Shown: piece by piece, positions 1 through 7,481 of the stretch | Numbering within the stretch: position 1 is the stretch's first letter | Layout: each line of letters opens with the position of its first letter | Source: Pseudokineococcus lusitanus | GTDB taxonomy: Bacteria > Actinomycetota > Actinomycetes > Actinomycetales > Quadrisphaeraceae | Assembly: GCF_003751265.1 (NCBI RefSeq) | Contig: NZ_RJKN01000012.1 | Span: 1 to 52,024, forward strand | Reading direction: 5' to 3' | DNA length: 52,024 nt | Notes under the pieces: generated by a model | Told to the model about the DNA's origin: nothing | The model's input: only the letters and a program-made list of their open reading frames with translations | The model's database searches: none | Program-made: the position numbers and the translations under genes

Positions 1-137
1 GCTCGGTCGAGCGGATGACCGGCCTGGACGTCACCGAGGTCAACGTCGAGGTCGTCGACGTGTTCATCCCCGGCCTGGACGACGCCGACGACGACTCCGA
101 CGACGCCGACGGGGGCAGCACCTCGCGCGTCCAGTGA
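1..137 (+). CDS. Asp23/Gls24 family envelope stress response protein, C-terminal end (partial)
   Basis: Only the last 44 codons lie in the window, read from base 3 to the TGA at 135-137. The visible part contains RMTGLDVTEVNVEVVDVFIP, which closely matches the end of the Asp23/Gls24 domain, where the family has a 'V..VNV.V.DV..P' strand. An acidic Asp-rich tail follows. These small proteins are associated with the cell envelope and alkaline or envelope stress in Gram-positive bacteria, and actinomycetes often carry several in tandem. A strong hairpin at 184-225 ends the transcript. The start and upstream neighbours are outside the window, so operon membership cannot be judged. Confidence 0.8.
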   Translation, partial: SVERMTGLDVTEVNVEVVDVFIPGLDDADDDSDDADGGSTSRVQ

Positions 138-183
138 CACCCCGCCGGGACCACCCCCCGCACAGGTCGTCCCGGCCACCGAC

Positions 184-225
184 CACGACGCCGGCGCACC
201 ACCCCCCGGGTGCGCCGGCGTCGTG
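184..225 (+). terminator. Hairpin terminator after the Asp23 gene
   Basis: A perfect 17-bp inverted repeat (184-200 with 209-225) encloses an 8-base C-rich loop, 47 bases after the stop of the Asp23 gene. There is no T tract, as is usual in high-GC actinomycetes. The rest of the gap 138-455 shows no coding potential that I trust. Confidence 0.75.
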
Positions 226-455
226 CTGAGCCGGGACGGCCTGCCTCAGGTGCGTACCCGCACGAGCGCCCGGACGCCCGAGCCGCGCGACCTCCTCCCC
301 CGGCCCGCCACGCCGGGCCTCACCGGCACGCCCTGCCGACCCGGCGACCGACGTCCCGGTCGGTGGACGACGACCCACGACCAGAGACACCGTCCCCGAC
401 GCGACCCGCGAGGTCGCAGCCGTCGGGGCGGTGCACCAGCAAGGACCCCACCGCG

Positions 456-890
456 ATGCCTTCCCCGCTGACCGAGCACCACGGCCTGCTCCTCTCCCGA
501 GCCGGTGTCGTCACAGCAGACGGCCACGACCTCGGGCCGGTCGTCGACCTGTACTTCGACGACCTCACCGGGCAGCCGACCTGGGCCACCGTCCGCGCGG
601 CCACCCCGGCCCTCCCGTCCGGCTCCCCCGGGCGTCTCGCGCTCGTCCCCCTGCGCTCCGCCACCTACTCCCGCGGGGTGCTGCGTGTCGTGGCCATCGC
701 CGAGCAGGTCGCCGGCGTGCCCGCCCTCCCGAGCGGCGACCACCTCGGCGGCCTCGACGAGCGCAGGCTCCTCGCCCACTACGGCCTCACCGCTCCGGCC
801 GACCCCGCCACCGTGCCGCAGGCCCCGGCGGCGCGGACGGCCGAGGCCGGGAGCGACGGGCCGGCAGGCCAGGAGCTCACGCCCGCCTGA
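456..890 (+). CDS. PRC-barrel domain protein
   Basis: A 144-residue cytoplasmic protein. I chose the ATG at 456 because AAGGAC precedes it by about 10 bases and the family resemblance begins just after it; the longer open frame upstream runs through the terminator. Residues 8-85 resemble a PRC-barrel beta-domain: a VVDLYFDDLTG strand-turn, then a WATVRA strand, then LVPLRSATY. The end has the 'ERRLLAHYGL' helix common in actinobacterial PRC-barrel proteins, followed by a Pro/Ala-rich tail. PRC-barrels are small binding or adaptor modules, sometimes involved in RNA processing or photosystem assembly; no specific role is visible here. The gene stands alone, convergent with the GH43 gene, with a shared hairpin between them. 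Confidence 0.75.
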   Translation: MPSPLTEHHGLLLSRAGVVTADGHDLGPVVDLYFDDLTGQPTWATVRAATPALPSGSPGRLALVPLRSATYSRGVLRVVAIAEQVAGVPALPSGDHLGGLDERRLLAHYGLTAPADPATVPQAPAARTAEAGSDGPAGQELTPA

Positions 891-991
891 CCCTCACGCG
901 GACGTGCCCCGGCGGGCGCCGTCCGGCATGCAGCAGGGTCGCGGTCGGATCCGTGGACCGGGCCACGCTCGACGGCGACCGCCGACGACGA

Positions 992-1020
992 GGGCCCCGC
1001 AGCGCATCGCTGCGAGGCCC
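992..1020. terminator. Bidirectional hairpin between convergent genes
   Basis: An inverted repeat with 7 bp around a CAT loop (998-1004 with 1008-1014) is extended by 5 bp (992-996 with 1016-1020) after one mismatch. It lies between the PRC-barrel gene and the end of the GH43 gene. Confidence 0.6.
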
Positions 1021-1037
1021 CCGCGGTGCTCCGGCGG

Positions 1038-3443
1038 TCAGCCGATCGTGACCGCCACGCTCACCCGCTCGCCCGAGACGGCGCCCGTGGCGACCATCTC
1101 GGAGGTGCCGGCAAGGGTGCGGCGCGGGACGCGCACCACGCCCGTGGCAGCGCCGTCGGCGTAGGTGCGGACGCGGGCGACGCGCTCGCCGCCGAGCGTG
1201 ACCACGACGGCCTCGCGGGCGTCGAAGCCGGACAGGTCGACCTCCACCCGGTCGCCCGCCGCGATCGCGGTGCCGCCGGTCAGCACCAGCTGCGGTCCCT
1301 CGGGCGCCGACGAGAAGGTGTAGGTGTCGACCTCGACGAGGTCCTCGCCCTCCGGACCGGTGAAGGTGATGTAGACGTCGTGGACGCCCGCCACCCCGGT
1401 GAGGTCGGCGGTCGCCTCGGACCACTCGCCGAGCGGGCCGTCCAGCGCCATGGTCGCGACGACCTCGCCCTCGCGGTCGTCGAGGCGGACCTCGACGGCA
1501 CCGCCGGCCACCAGCGGCCTGACGCGCGCCGTGAGCGAGCCGGCCCCGTCGCCGAAGTCGGCCTGCGCGAGCGACGTCCAGTCGCCCGCGTCGACGTCGG
1601 TGAGGACGAGGTTGGGGGTGCCCTCCCCGAACTGCGCCGAGGAGCCCTCGACCTGACGCGTGGTGAGGCCCTGCTGCCAGGCGATGGTCTCCGCCTCGAG
1701 CACGCCGTCGTGGACGGCGAGCGGCTTCACCTGGTCGACGCCCGCGTAGGTCCCCACGACAGGCTGCATCGTGCCGTCCTCGTCGAACACCAACCGCTCG
1801 ATGTGGGGGCTGCGGTAGCCCTGCGTCTGGTCGCCGTTGATGCGCTTGTTCAACGTGGGCGCGTGGTGGGTGAAGTAGTGCTCCCCGCCGAGCTCGAACA
1901 CCGACTGGTGGTTGTTCCCGCCGGTGCCTGCGCCGAAGAACTGCGACTGGTTGGGGAAGAGGACGCCCTCGTAGGCCTCCGCCGGCCAGGAGGTGGGGTC
2001 GTCGGACATCAGGTAGGGGATCTGACCGCCACCGGGGTAGCCCGGCAGCGGTGCCTGGTTGCCGCCGAAGTCCGGGCCGCCGAAGTGGGAGGAGTACGTC
2101 AGGTAGTACAGCCCTCGGCGCTCGAAGACGTGCGGCGCCTCGAACGACACGGGGGTGTCGAGGACGAACGCGGACCCCTCGGTGTCGATCATGTCCTCGG
2201 TGAGGCGGATGCCCCGCATGTTCTTGGGGTTGTTGAACCGCTCGGCCGGCGGGAGCGACGTCGACGCGGGCCCGCCGCCGAAGAAGAGGTACTCCTCCTC
2301 GTCGGCGGGGTCGATGAACGGCGCGGGGTCGAACTTCCAGGCGACGTCCTCCGCGCCCGGCGTCCCGCCGTCGATGAGGGTGTCGTCGCGCGGGTCGTCC
2401 CAGGGCCCGAGCGGGGAGTCCCCGACGACGACGTTGCTGGAGCCGCCGCCGTTGGCGTAGTACAGGAACGTCTTCTTCTCGCCGTCGACGACCTTCTGCA
2501 CCGCACCCGGCGCCCACGAGTTGTTCGTGTACGGCGCGACGCCGTCCGGGCCGGCGACCTGGATCTCGCCGTGGTCGGTCCAGTTGACCAGGTCCTCCGA
2601 CGAGATCACGGTGAGCTGGTTGATGTCGCCGTAGTCGATCCCCGGCGAGACACCGGTCTGAGCGTCGGGCGCGTAGCCCTGCGTGTCGTTGGTCATGTAC
2701 ATGTACACGCGGTCGCCGTCGACCATGCCGAAGCCGTCGGCGCCGAACTTGTGCGAGATGAGCGGGTTGCTGTCGCCCGGGACCTTGCCGAGCACCTCGA
2801 TGGTGCGCGAGCCCGGCTCCGGCGCCGGTGGGGCCGCGACGCCGACGAGCGACACGTCGTCGACGGTGAAGTCCATGAGGTGGACGTCCGGCGCGGCCTG
2901 CGGGTCGGCCGTCCACGGCGTCTCCAGGAACACCCGCGCGGTCGACACGTCCTGGCCGGCCGGCACGGTGAAGGAGCCCTCGACGAGACCCCACTCCCCA
3001 CGGGCCACCGTGGCGGTGCCCATGTTGGTGTACGACCCGCCGCCGTAGTGGATCGTCATGAAGAACTGCTTGGTGGCCGGCGCGTCCGGGTCGTCGTACC
3101 GGACGCGGGCGCTCAGCCGGTAGGTCTGGCCGGCGACGACCTTGCCCGACAGGTCCTGCATCGGCCCGGAGCCCGTGGTCGCCCGGTCGGTGACGAGCAC
3201 CGCGTGCTCCCCCGAGTACGCGTCGTCGGTGAGCGTGAGCGTCGCCCCGTCCGTCGCGTTGCCGTCGTTGTCGAACCACGGGTCGAGGCCGTCCTCGAAG
3301 CCGCCGTTGACGAGGAGCTCCTCGTCCGCCGCGGCCGCGGTGCCGGTCGTGAGGGCGCCGGCGACCAGCGCGCCTGCCGCGCCCATCGCGAGCACGGCGA
3401 CCTGCCGTCGCCTGCGGGTGCGAGGTCCTGTGGGGTGCGTCAT
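1038..3443 (-). CDS. Secreted GH43 family glycosidase (arabinofuranosidase/xylosidase type) with two carbohydrate-binding modules
   Basis: An 801-residue exported enzyme predicted to cleave arabinose or xylose units from plant polysaccharides. The ATG at 3443 is fixed by AAGGAG seven bases upstream and by a signal peptide (RRRR, then a hydrophobic stretch, cleavage near residue 38). Domains: a CBM4/9-like jelly roll (NGGFEDGLDPW, about 43-190); a five-bladed GH43 propeller (about 205-550); a CBM6-like module (about 560-690); and a C-terminal Ig-like strand domain. Likely GH43 catalytic acids are the Asp in FGADGFGMV (base), the Asp in WKFDPAPFID (pKa modulator) and the Glu in SFEAPHVF (acid). 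The gene is monocistronic, with no sugar transporter beside it. A LacI-type operator candidate lies at 3680-3693. The family assignment is firm; the exact substrate is not. Confidence 0.88.
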   Translation of the reverse strand: MTHPTGPRTRRRRQVAVLAMGAAGALVAGALTTGTAAAADEELLVNGGFEDGLDPWFDNDGNATDGATLTLTDDAYSGEHAVLVTDRATTGSGPMQDLSGKVVAGQTYRLSARVRYDDPDAPATKQFFMTIHYGGGSYTNMGTATVARGEWGLVEGSFTVPAGQDVSTARVFLETPWTADPQAAPDVHLMDFTVDDVSLVGVAAPPAPEPGSRTIEVLGKVPGDSNPLISHKFGADGFGMVDGDRVYMYMTNDTQGYAPDAQTGVSPGIDYGDINQLTVISSEDLVNWTDHGEIQVAGPDGVAPYTNNSWAPGAVQKVVDGEKKTFLYYANGGGSSNVVVGDSPLGPWDDPRDDTLIDGGTPGAEDVAWKFDPAPFIDPADEEEYLFFGGGPASTSLPPAERFNNPKNMRGIRLTEDMIDTEGSAFVLDTPVSFEAPHVFERRGLYYLTYSSHFGGPDFGGNQAPLPGYPGGGQIPYLMSDDPTSWPAEAYEGVLFPNQSQFFGAGTGGNNHQSVFELGGEHYFTHHAPTLNKRINGDQTQGYRSPHIERLVFDEDGTMQPVVGTYAGVDQVKPLAVHDGVLEAETIAWQQGLTTRQVEGSSAQFGEGTPNLVLTDVDAGDWTSLAQADFGDGAGSLTARVRPLVAGGAVEVRLDDREGEVVATMALDGPLGEWSEATADLTGVAGVHDVYITFTGPEGEDLVEVDTYTFSSAPEGPQLVLTGGTAIAAGDRVEVDLSGFDAREAVVVTLGGERVARVRTYADGAATGVVRVPRRTLAGTSEMVATGAVSGERVSVAVTIG

Positions 3444-3679
3444 CTCGTCTCCTTCGCGAGCGTGCCGACCGGGTGGCCGGAGGTGACGACCGCACGAGCT
3501 CCGCGGTGGCTCGTGGGGTCGGACGACGAGCGGGTCAGGGCTCGTCCGAGAAGCGGTGTCGGTCGTGCGAGCAGCTCTGCTCACCGCTCGCCACGAGGTC
3601 CGGACGAGGGCGGCCGCGTCGTTGCCGGTCGGCCCGTTGCCGAAACTACGCTTGTGCGACAGTGCACAGATATCGGAAA

Positions 3680-3693
3680 TGTTAGCGCTCCTA
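3680..3693 (-). promoter_or_regulatory. Candidate LacI-family operator upstream of the GH43 gene
   Basis: TGTTAGCGCT followed by a degenerate right half. The left ten bases equal those of the palindrome TGTTAGCGCTAACA, known for LacI-type regulators of arabinose and arabino-oligosaccharide genes in actinobacteria. It lies 237 bases before the GH43 start and about 20 bases from AT-rich sequence (AGATATCGGAAAT), unusual for this genome. The binding role is inferred. Confidence 0.4.
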
Positions 3694-3854
3694 CGGCGCA
3701 CGGTCCAGGTGCGTCACCGACGGGCCACCTCGGACCGGGAGGGGCGGCCGGGTCACGAGGCCTCGTCAGCGGGACGCTGACCGACCACCGACCCTGTGCC
3801 GCAGGCCTCGACGAGGAGGCCTGCGTCGGCGACCACTGCTGGGCACCTGGTGAC

Positions 3855-3886
3855 CGATGGGCCGATGGGCCGATGGGCCGATGGCG
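3855..3886. repeat. 8-bp tandem repeat, four copies
   Basis: The unit CGATGGGC is repeated three times exactly, then once as CGATGGCG. It lies in non-coding DNA about 410 bases upstream of the GH43 gene. Confidence 0.85.
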
Positions 3887-4149
3887 ACGACGTCCCCGGT
3901 GCGCCGCAGGTGCCGCGGGACGTCGTCGTCGCCCGTTGACACGTCGAGCGTTGCGCTGCCTCCCCCGAGGCCGAGCAGGACCAGCGCAGCAGCACGGCCG
4001 CGTCGTCGGGGACAGGTGCTCGTCGACCTCGAGGGGTACCGCACGACTGCTCGCCTCCGCCGCGGGAGCGACGACGAGCCGGACCCGTCACCTCGCTGGT
4101 CGAGGCACGACGCCGCGGGCCCGGCGCCGGCCGGTCCCGCTGACGACCC

Positions 4150-4408
4150 TCAGGAGGGCTCGACGTCGTGGCGGCGCGACGACGCCTCGCGCAGCCCCTC
4201 GGCGAGGGCGAGGGCCTCGGGTCCGTCTGCCACGGAGTACGTCACCTCCACCACCGACCCCTCCTCGTCGTCCAGCTCGACGGTGGAGGTCGCGTAGTCG
4301 CGGGCTCGATCGGCCTCGGCGGTGCGGGGTGCCCGGGGTCGCCCTTCTGACGTGAGCGGGAGCCGACCCGGGGACCATGACGTCGGGAGGCGCCGGCGGC
4401 ATGTCCAC
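4150..4408 (-). pseudogene. Small gene with apparent frameshift (about 86 codons)
   Basis: The frame ending at the TGA 4150-4152 has strongly coding-like third positions over its last 50 codons and a sensible peptide (STVELDDEEGSVVEVTYSVA ... HDVEPS), but no ATG or GTG start upstream in that frame. The neighbouring frame begins with GTG at 4408 (MDMPPAPPDVMVPG), just after the stop of the lipoprotein gene. Joining the two needs a one-base shift somewhere around 4290-4340. This is either a decayed gene, a sequencing error or a true frameshift. I do not recognise the family. Confidence 0.35.
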
Positions 4409-4419
4409 GCCGCGCCCCG

Positions 4420-4869
4420 CTAGGCGATGAGGACGTCAGGCGCTCCGCCCGGGTTGCGGTTCTCGACGGTGCTGCCGGCGGTGCAGCGGTCGTTCAGCTC
4501 GAGGGTCGCGGCGTCGAACCACTCCGTCGGGTCGAGGGGCGAGGTCGCGCTGACCACCAGCGTGTCTCCCCTCTCGACGACCGATCCGTCGGGGAGCTCG
4601 ATCGACTGCCCCGGGACGGACCACGTCGACCCGGAGGGCCAGGCCAGCACGTTCTCGTCGTCGATGGTCGGGCAGCCAGCACCGTTGACGGTGAGGACCC
4701 CCTCGCGCCCGCTGGCGTCGAGACCTCGGTCTCCGGTGGGGTCGGGACCGACGGTGACGAGCGGTACCTGCTGCTCGCCGGGCGCGGGGGAAGCGCACGC
4801 CGTGGTCGCCGTCAGGGCTGCTGCCGCGAGCAGGACCAGTGCCTTGCCTGTCTTCGGGCCGAGGACCAT
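4420..4869 (-). CDS. Putative small lipoprotein of unknown function
   Basis: 149 residues. The N-terminus has a Lys, a hydrophobic stretch and ALTATTAC, a weak lipobox; Cys near residue 26 would be the lipidated residue. The mature part has two further cysteines (AGCPTIDD and NDRCTAG) that could form a disulfide. The motif between them (a Trp-Pro-x-Gly-Ser turn, then LPDGSVVERGDTLVV) recurs in the membrane protein encoded just upstream (4983-5480), so the two look like distant paralogues. GGAGG precedes the ATG at 4869 by only three bases, so the exact start is open. Codon third positions are less biased than in the surrounding core genes. I do not recognise a named family. Confidence 0.6.
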   Translation of the reverse strand: MVLGPKTGKALVLLAAAALTATTACASPAPGEQQVPLVTVGPDPTGDRGLDASGREGVLTVNGAGCPTIDDENVLAWPSGSTWSVPGQSIELPDGSVVERGDTLVVSATSPLDPTEWFDAATLELNDRCTAGSTVENRNPGGAPDVLIA

Positions 4870-4982
4870 GGGCCTCCGACGGCTCGCGCGCGGGCTGCGG
4901 TTCCTGGGCCGAGATCGCTGCACCCGTGGTCGGCGGCCCGCCGACGATCGACCGGCGGCGCCCCGGCCCGACCGTCCCGAGC

Positions 4983-5480
4983 TCACCGTGAGATGTAGCC
5001 GAAGAAGAAGACGTCGACGACCCCGCCGCACGACTCGCGCGTGTCGTCGTCGGCCGGCTGGGTCCCGCCGGCCACCTCGAGGCGATCGCCGGCCTCGACG
5101 ACGCGACCGGTCGGCAACCTCACCCCCACCCGGTCGTCCAGGGGGCGGCTGCCCCGGGGCCACGAGACGACCGTGCCCTGGCTCCCTGCCCTGCCGACGA
5201 AGCCCAGGCACCCGTCGACCACACCGACGGTGCCGCCGCCGGCGGCCTCCATCGCCGAGTCCGCGGGCGACGTCGCGACCACGGTGACGCCCTCGGCACC
5301 GGTCAGCACCCGCGCAGGCGCTCCGGTACCCGGTGGGTGCCCCAGGAGGTAGATGCCACCGGCGACGGCGCCGACGAGGAGGACGCCCGTGACGTAGCCG
5401 ACCACGGCGCCCTCGCGCCTGCTCCTGGACGTCGGGGTAGGCACCCACCGAGCGTGGCACTCCCGCAGAGGTGTGCGCAC
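4983..5480 (-). CDS. Single-pass membrane protein of unknown function
   Basis: 165 residues from the GTG at 5480, or 153 from the GTG at 5444; neither has a strong ribosome site. An Arg-rich cytoplasmic N-terminus precedes one membrane segment (VVGYVTGVLLVGAVAGGIYL), so the C-terminal 110 residues should face outside. That part has two cysteines (DGCLGFVG and ESCGGVVD) and the motif WPRGS ... LPTGRVVEAGDRLEV, which parallels the lipoprotein encoded downstream. The pair probably form one transcript (gap 113 bases). No enzyme motif is visible and I do not recognise the family. Confidence 0.55.
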   Translation of the reverse strand: MRTPLRECHARWVPTPTSRSRREGAVVGYVTGVLLVGAVAGGIYLLGHPPGTGAPARVLTGAEGVTVVATSPADSAMEAAGGGTVGVVDGCLGFVGRAGSQGTVVSWPRGSRPLDDRVGVRLPTGRVVEAGDRLEVAGGTQPADDDTRESCGGVVDVFFFGYISR

Positions 5481-5956
5481 GGTCGAGGCGCGGTCCGACG
5501 CCGACTCGTCACCTCCTGCCCATCGGCACCGCGGGGGCCGGGGGCGGTCGAGGACACCGACGGCGGCTTCGTCGTCCGCGATGGCCCGGCCCTTCCGCCC
5601 GGCTCGTGGATCTCCGCGGAAGTCGGCTTCGCCGCCTCCCTTCGCCGACCCGACCGGACGACGGGCTCGTCGGACGAGCTCTTCATCACCTCGCCGTCAC
5701 GAGAGACCCTGGAGCGGTCGCGGCTCTTGCCGCGGCCCACGGTCCCGGTCGACGACCGCTCGCCGGCGGGGCGGGCAGCTCAGGTCCCTGCCGTCGGCAC
5801 CGCTCGTGGCCGTCTGCGCGGGAGCGTCAGCGGGACGCCGACCGGCCGTCGGTCGTCGGCCTCCTCGACGCGGCGAGCCCTCCCGCGACGACGTCGGTGG
5901 CGCACGGCGCCGACGGGGGACGGAGCCGCGGGACACCTGGGAGGCGTCGGAGTCGG
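5481..5956. other. Intergenic region, no convincing gene
   Basis: 476 bases between the divergent membrane-protein gene (minus) and lipoprotein gene (plus). The longest frame on the minus strand (ending at 5303, beginning at 5740) overlaps the membrane gene and has unbiased third positions, so I do not call it. The region must contain the promoters of both neighbours, but I could not define them. Confidence 0.5.
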
Positions 5957-6382
5957 ATGACGACCAGCACTCGAGGAGCCGTGGTGGCTGCCTTGCTCGT
6001 GTCCTTGCTCGCGGTGCCGACGGGGTGCGCGACGGTCCAGACCCCCACCGCACCGTCCGCCTCGTCCTGCCTCCCCCCGGCTCGGGGTGACGCGCAGATC
6101 GACTGGGTGCCGTTCGTGGTCGTCGACGGGCAGATGTACGCGACGTCCTACGACCCGGAGCACGCCCTCGAGGAGTCCGAGGTCGGCGACGTCGTCGCCA
6201 CGGTCTCCTGCCGCATCGCCGACGTCGGGGACCCCGACTTCCGGCCCCGTGACGGCGACTCCGCGTACCTGCCAGCCGGTACCTCGTTGCACGAGGTGCG
6301 AGGCAGAGCACCCGGGTCGGCCCTGGCAGCACTCGAGGACGGCACCTGGCGCCTCTTCACGCCCGTCGACGAGCAGGGGTAG
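5957..6382 (+). CDS. Putative lipoprotein of unknown function
   Basis: 141 residues. A hydrophobic leader ends in LLAVPTGC, an acceptable lipobox with Cys at about 23, so the protein is probably anchored on the outer face of the membrane. The mature domain contains WVPFVVVDGQMYATSY, EVGDVVATVSC and DSAYLPAGTSLHEVRG. This resembles small Gram-positive lipoproteins whose 'YLP.GT..Y.V.G' strand pairs occur in uncharacterised families; that resemblance is from memory and weak. GGAG precedes the ATG by four or five bases. Its codon third positions (TTG, GCT, CGA and others) are less GC-biased than in neighbours. It is convergent with the phosphotransferase gene, with 49 bases between them. Confidence 0.6.
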   Translation: MTTSTRGAVVAALLVSLLAVPTGCATVQTPTAPSASSCLPPARGDAQIDWVPFVVVDGQMYATSYDPEHALEESEVGDVVATVSCRIADVGDPDFRPRDGDSAYLPAGTSLHEVRGRAPGSALAALEDGTWRLFTPVDEQG

Positions 6383-6431
6383 ATCGGCCGTCGTCCCGTC
6401 TCGGGCCGTGCCGTCGACGACACCGGCCGCA

Positions 6432-7481
6432 TCATCCCGGCGCCCACGGCCGACGTCGGAAGGCGTGCACCGCCACGAGCCGGACCGCGGTCACCTCGCG
6501 CAGGACGTCGACCCGAGCGGCCCCTGCCGGGTGGAGGGCCAGTGGGTGGCCGCCCTGCCGGAGCCCGGCGCGCAGGCCGGCGGCCGCCGCCGCAGCCGCG
6601 CGTCGTCGTGCCGGCGAGGACGCCGCGAGGAGGTCGAGGTGCGCGGCGAGGTTGGCGACGTCGCCCGCCGGGTCGGCCAGAGCCGCGGTGTCCCAGTCGA
6701 GGAGCAGCACCCCGTCGTCGCGGACGAGCACCTGGCCCTCGTGCAGGTCGCGGTGCGTCGGGACGGGCGCGGCCGCGGGCAGCGCCGCCAGCGCGGCGAG
6801 CGCCCGGTCCTGGCGCGCCACGAGCCGCTCGGCCTCCCCGGGGTCGAGGACGTCGGCGGCGACGGCCGCGGCCGTCCACCGGCGGGTCGTCACGGCCTCG
6901 TCCTCGGGCGAGTGCACGGGCCACCCCTCCCCCTCGCTGCCCGCCCCCGGGGCGGCGAGCGCCAGGGCGGCGAGGGCCCGGCCGAGCAGCACGCCGGCCC
7001 GACGGCACTCCCGGGCGCTCCCCCGTGCGAGCAGGTCGTCCAGCGGCGTCCCCGCGGCCGGGGCGAGGACCACGACGCCGCCGCCCGGGTCGGCCGTGAC
7101 CACCTCCGGGCGAGCGGGAGCGGCCGGAGGTGCCGCGGCCAGGAGGGCGTCGACGGCCGCGAGCCGGGCCAGCGCCCGGCGGGTCGCACTGCGGCGGGCG
7201 ACCTTGGCGAAGGTGCCGTCGGCGCGACGCACCACCGCGCGCCGGCCGGCACGGTGCCCGACGACGACGGCGCCCGGCTCGGCGGCCAGGGCGGCGAGCG
7301 CGGGCAGGTCGGGGTCGTCGTCGAGCACCTCGAGGCGGCCGTCGACGACGCGTCCGGCACGGACGCGGTCGTCCACCGCGAGCTCGAGGACGAGGTCACG
7401 GGACGGGGCCTTGAGGTCGGCCGGCCACGCGCGCCGCTGGACCACGCCGCCGCCCGCCGACCCCGCGGCAATTGCGCTCAC
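6432..7481 (-). CDS. APH-fold phosphotransferase (second kinase of the glycosyltransferase/ABC operon)
   Basis: 349 residues, last gene of the six-gene minus-strand operon. The GTG at 7481 overlaps the stop of the preceding kinase by four bases. The fold is assigned from the catalytic loop HRDLHEGQVL (His243, Asp245) and the metal-binding DWD (262-264), the signature of aminoglycoside/choline/maltokinase-like kinases. The metal ligand that is normally Asn in 'HGDxxxxN' is Gln here, as in its neighbour. Basic residues and a Thr-Phe-Ala-Lys segment (about 105-110) sit where the ATP lysine would be. It probably phosphorylates a small hydroxylated molecule, perhaps a sugar or lipid intermediate made or moved by the operon; the substrate is unknown. 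Confidence 0.75.
   Translation of the reverse strand: MSAIAAGSAGGGVVQRRAWPADLKAPSRDLVLELAVDDRVRAGRVVDGRLEVLDDDPDLPALAALAAEPGAVVVGHRAGRRAVVRRADGTFAKVARRSATRRALARLAAVDALLAAAPPAAPARPEVVTADPGGGVVVLAPAAGTPLDDLLARGSARECRRAGVLLGRALAALALAAPGAGSEGEGWPVHSPEDEAVTTRRWTAAAVAADVLDPGEAERLVARQDRALAALAALPAAAPVPTHRDLHEGQVLVRDDGVLLLDWDTAALADPAGDVANLAAHLDLLAASSPARRRAAAAAAAGLRAGLRQGGHPLALHPAGAARVDVLREVTAVRLVAVHAFRRRPWAPG

Larger units (their letters stand above)
3444..4149. other. Long intergenic region upstream of the GH43 gene
   Basis: About 700 bases without a convincing gene. It holds the GH43 5' region with its operator candidate (3680-3693) and a short tandem repeat (3855-3886). Open frames here have arginine/proline-rich translations and no domain resemblance. 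The stretch at 3650-3690 is noticeably less GC-rich than its surroundings and probably carries the GH43 promoter, although I could not pick clear -35/-10 boxes. Confidence 0.5.

Noticed and set aside
1026-4355. Very long plus-strand open frame opposite the GH43 gene
   Set aside because: It is an antisense shadow caused by extreme GC content; the peptide is Val/Arg/Gly-rich with no domain, and the minus strand has a full signal peptide and GH43 motifs.
5303-5740. Minus-strand frame of 145 codons between two small genes
   Set aside because: Unbiased third positions, overlap with the membrane-protein gene and no recognisable feature.
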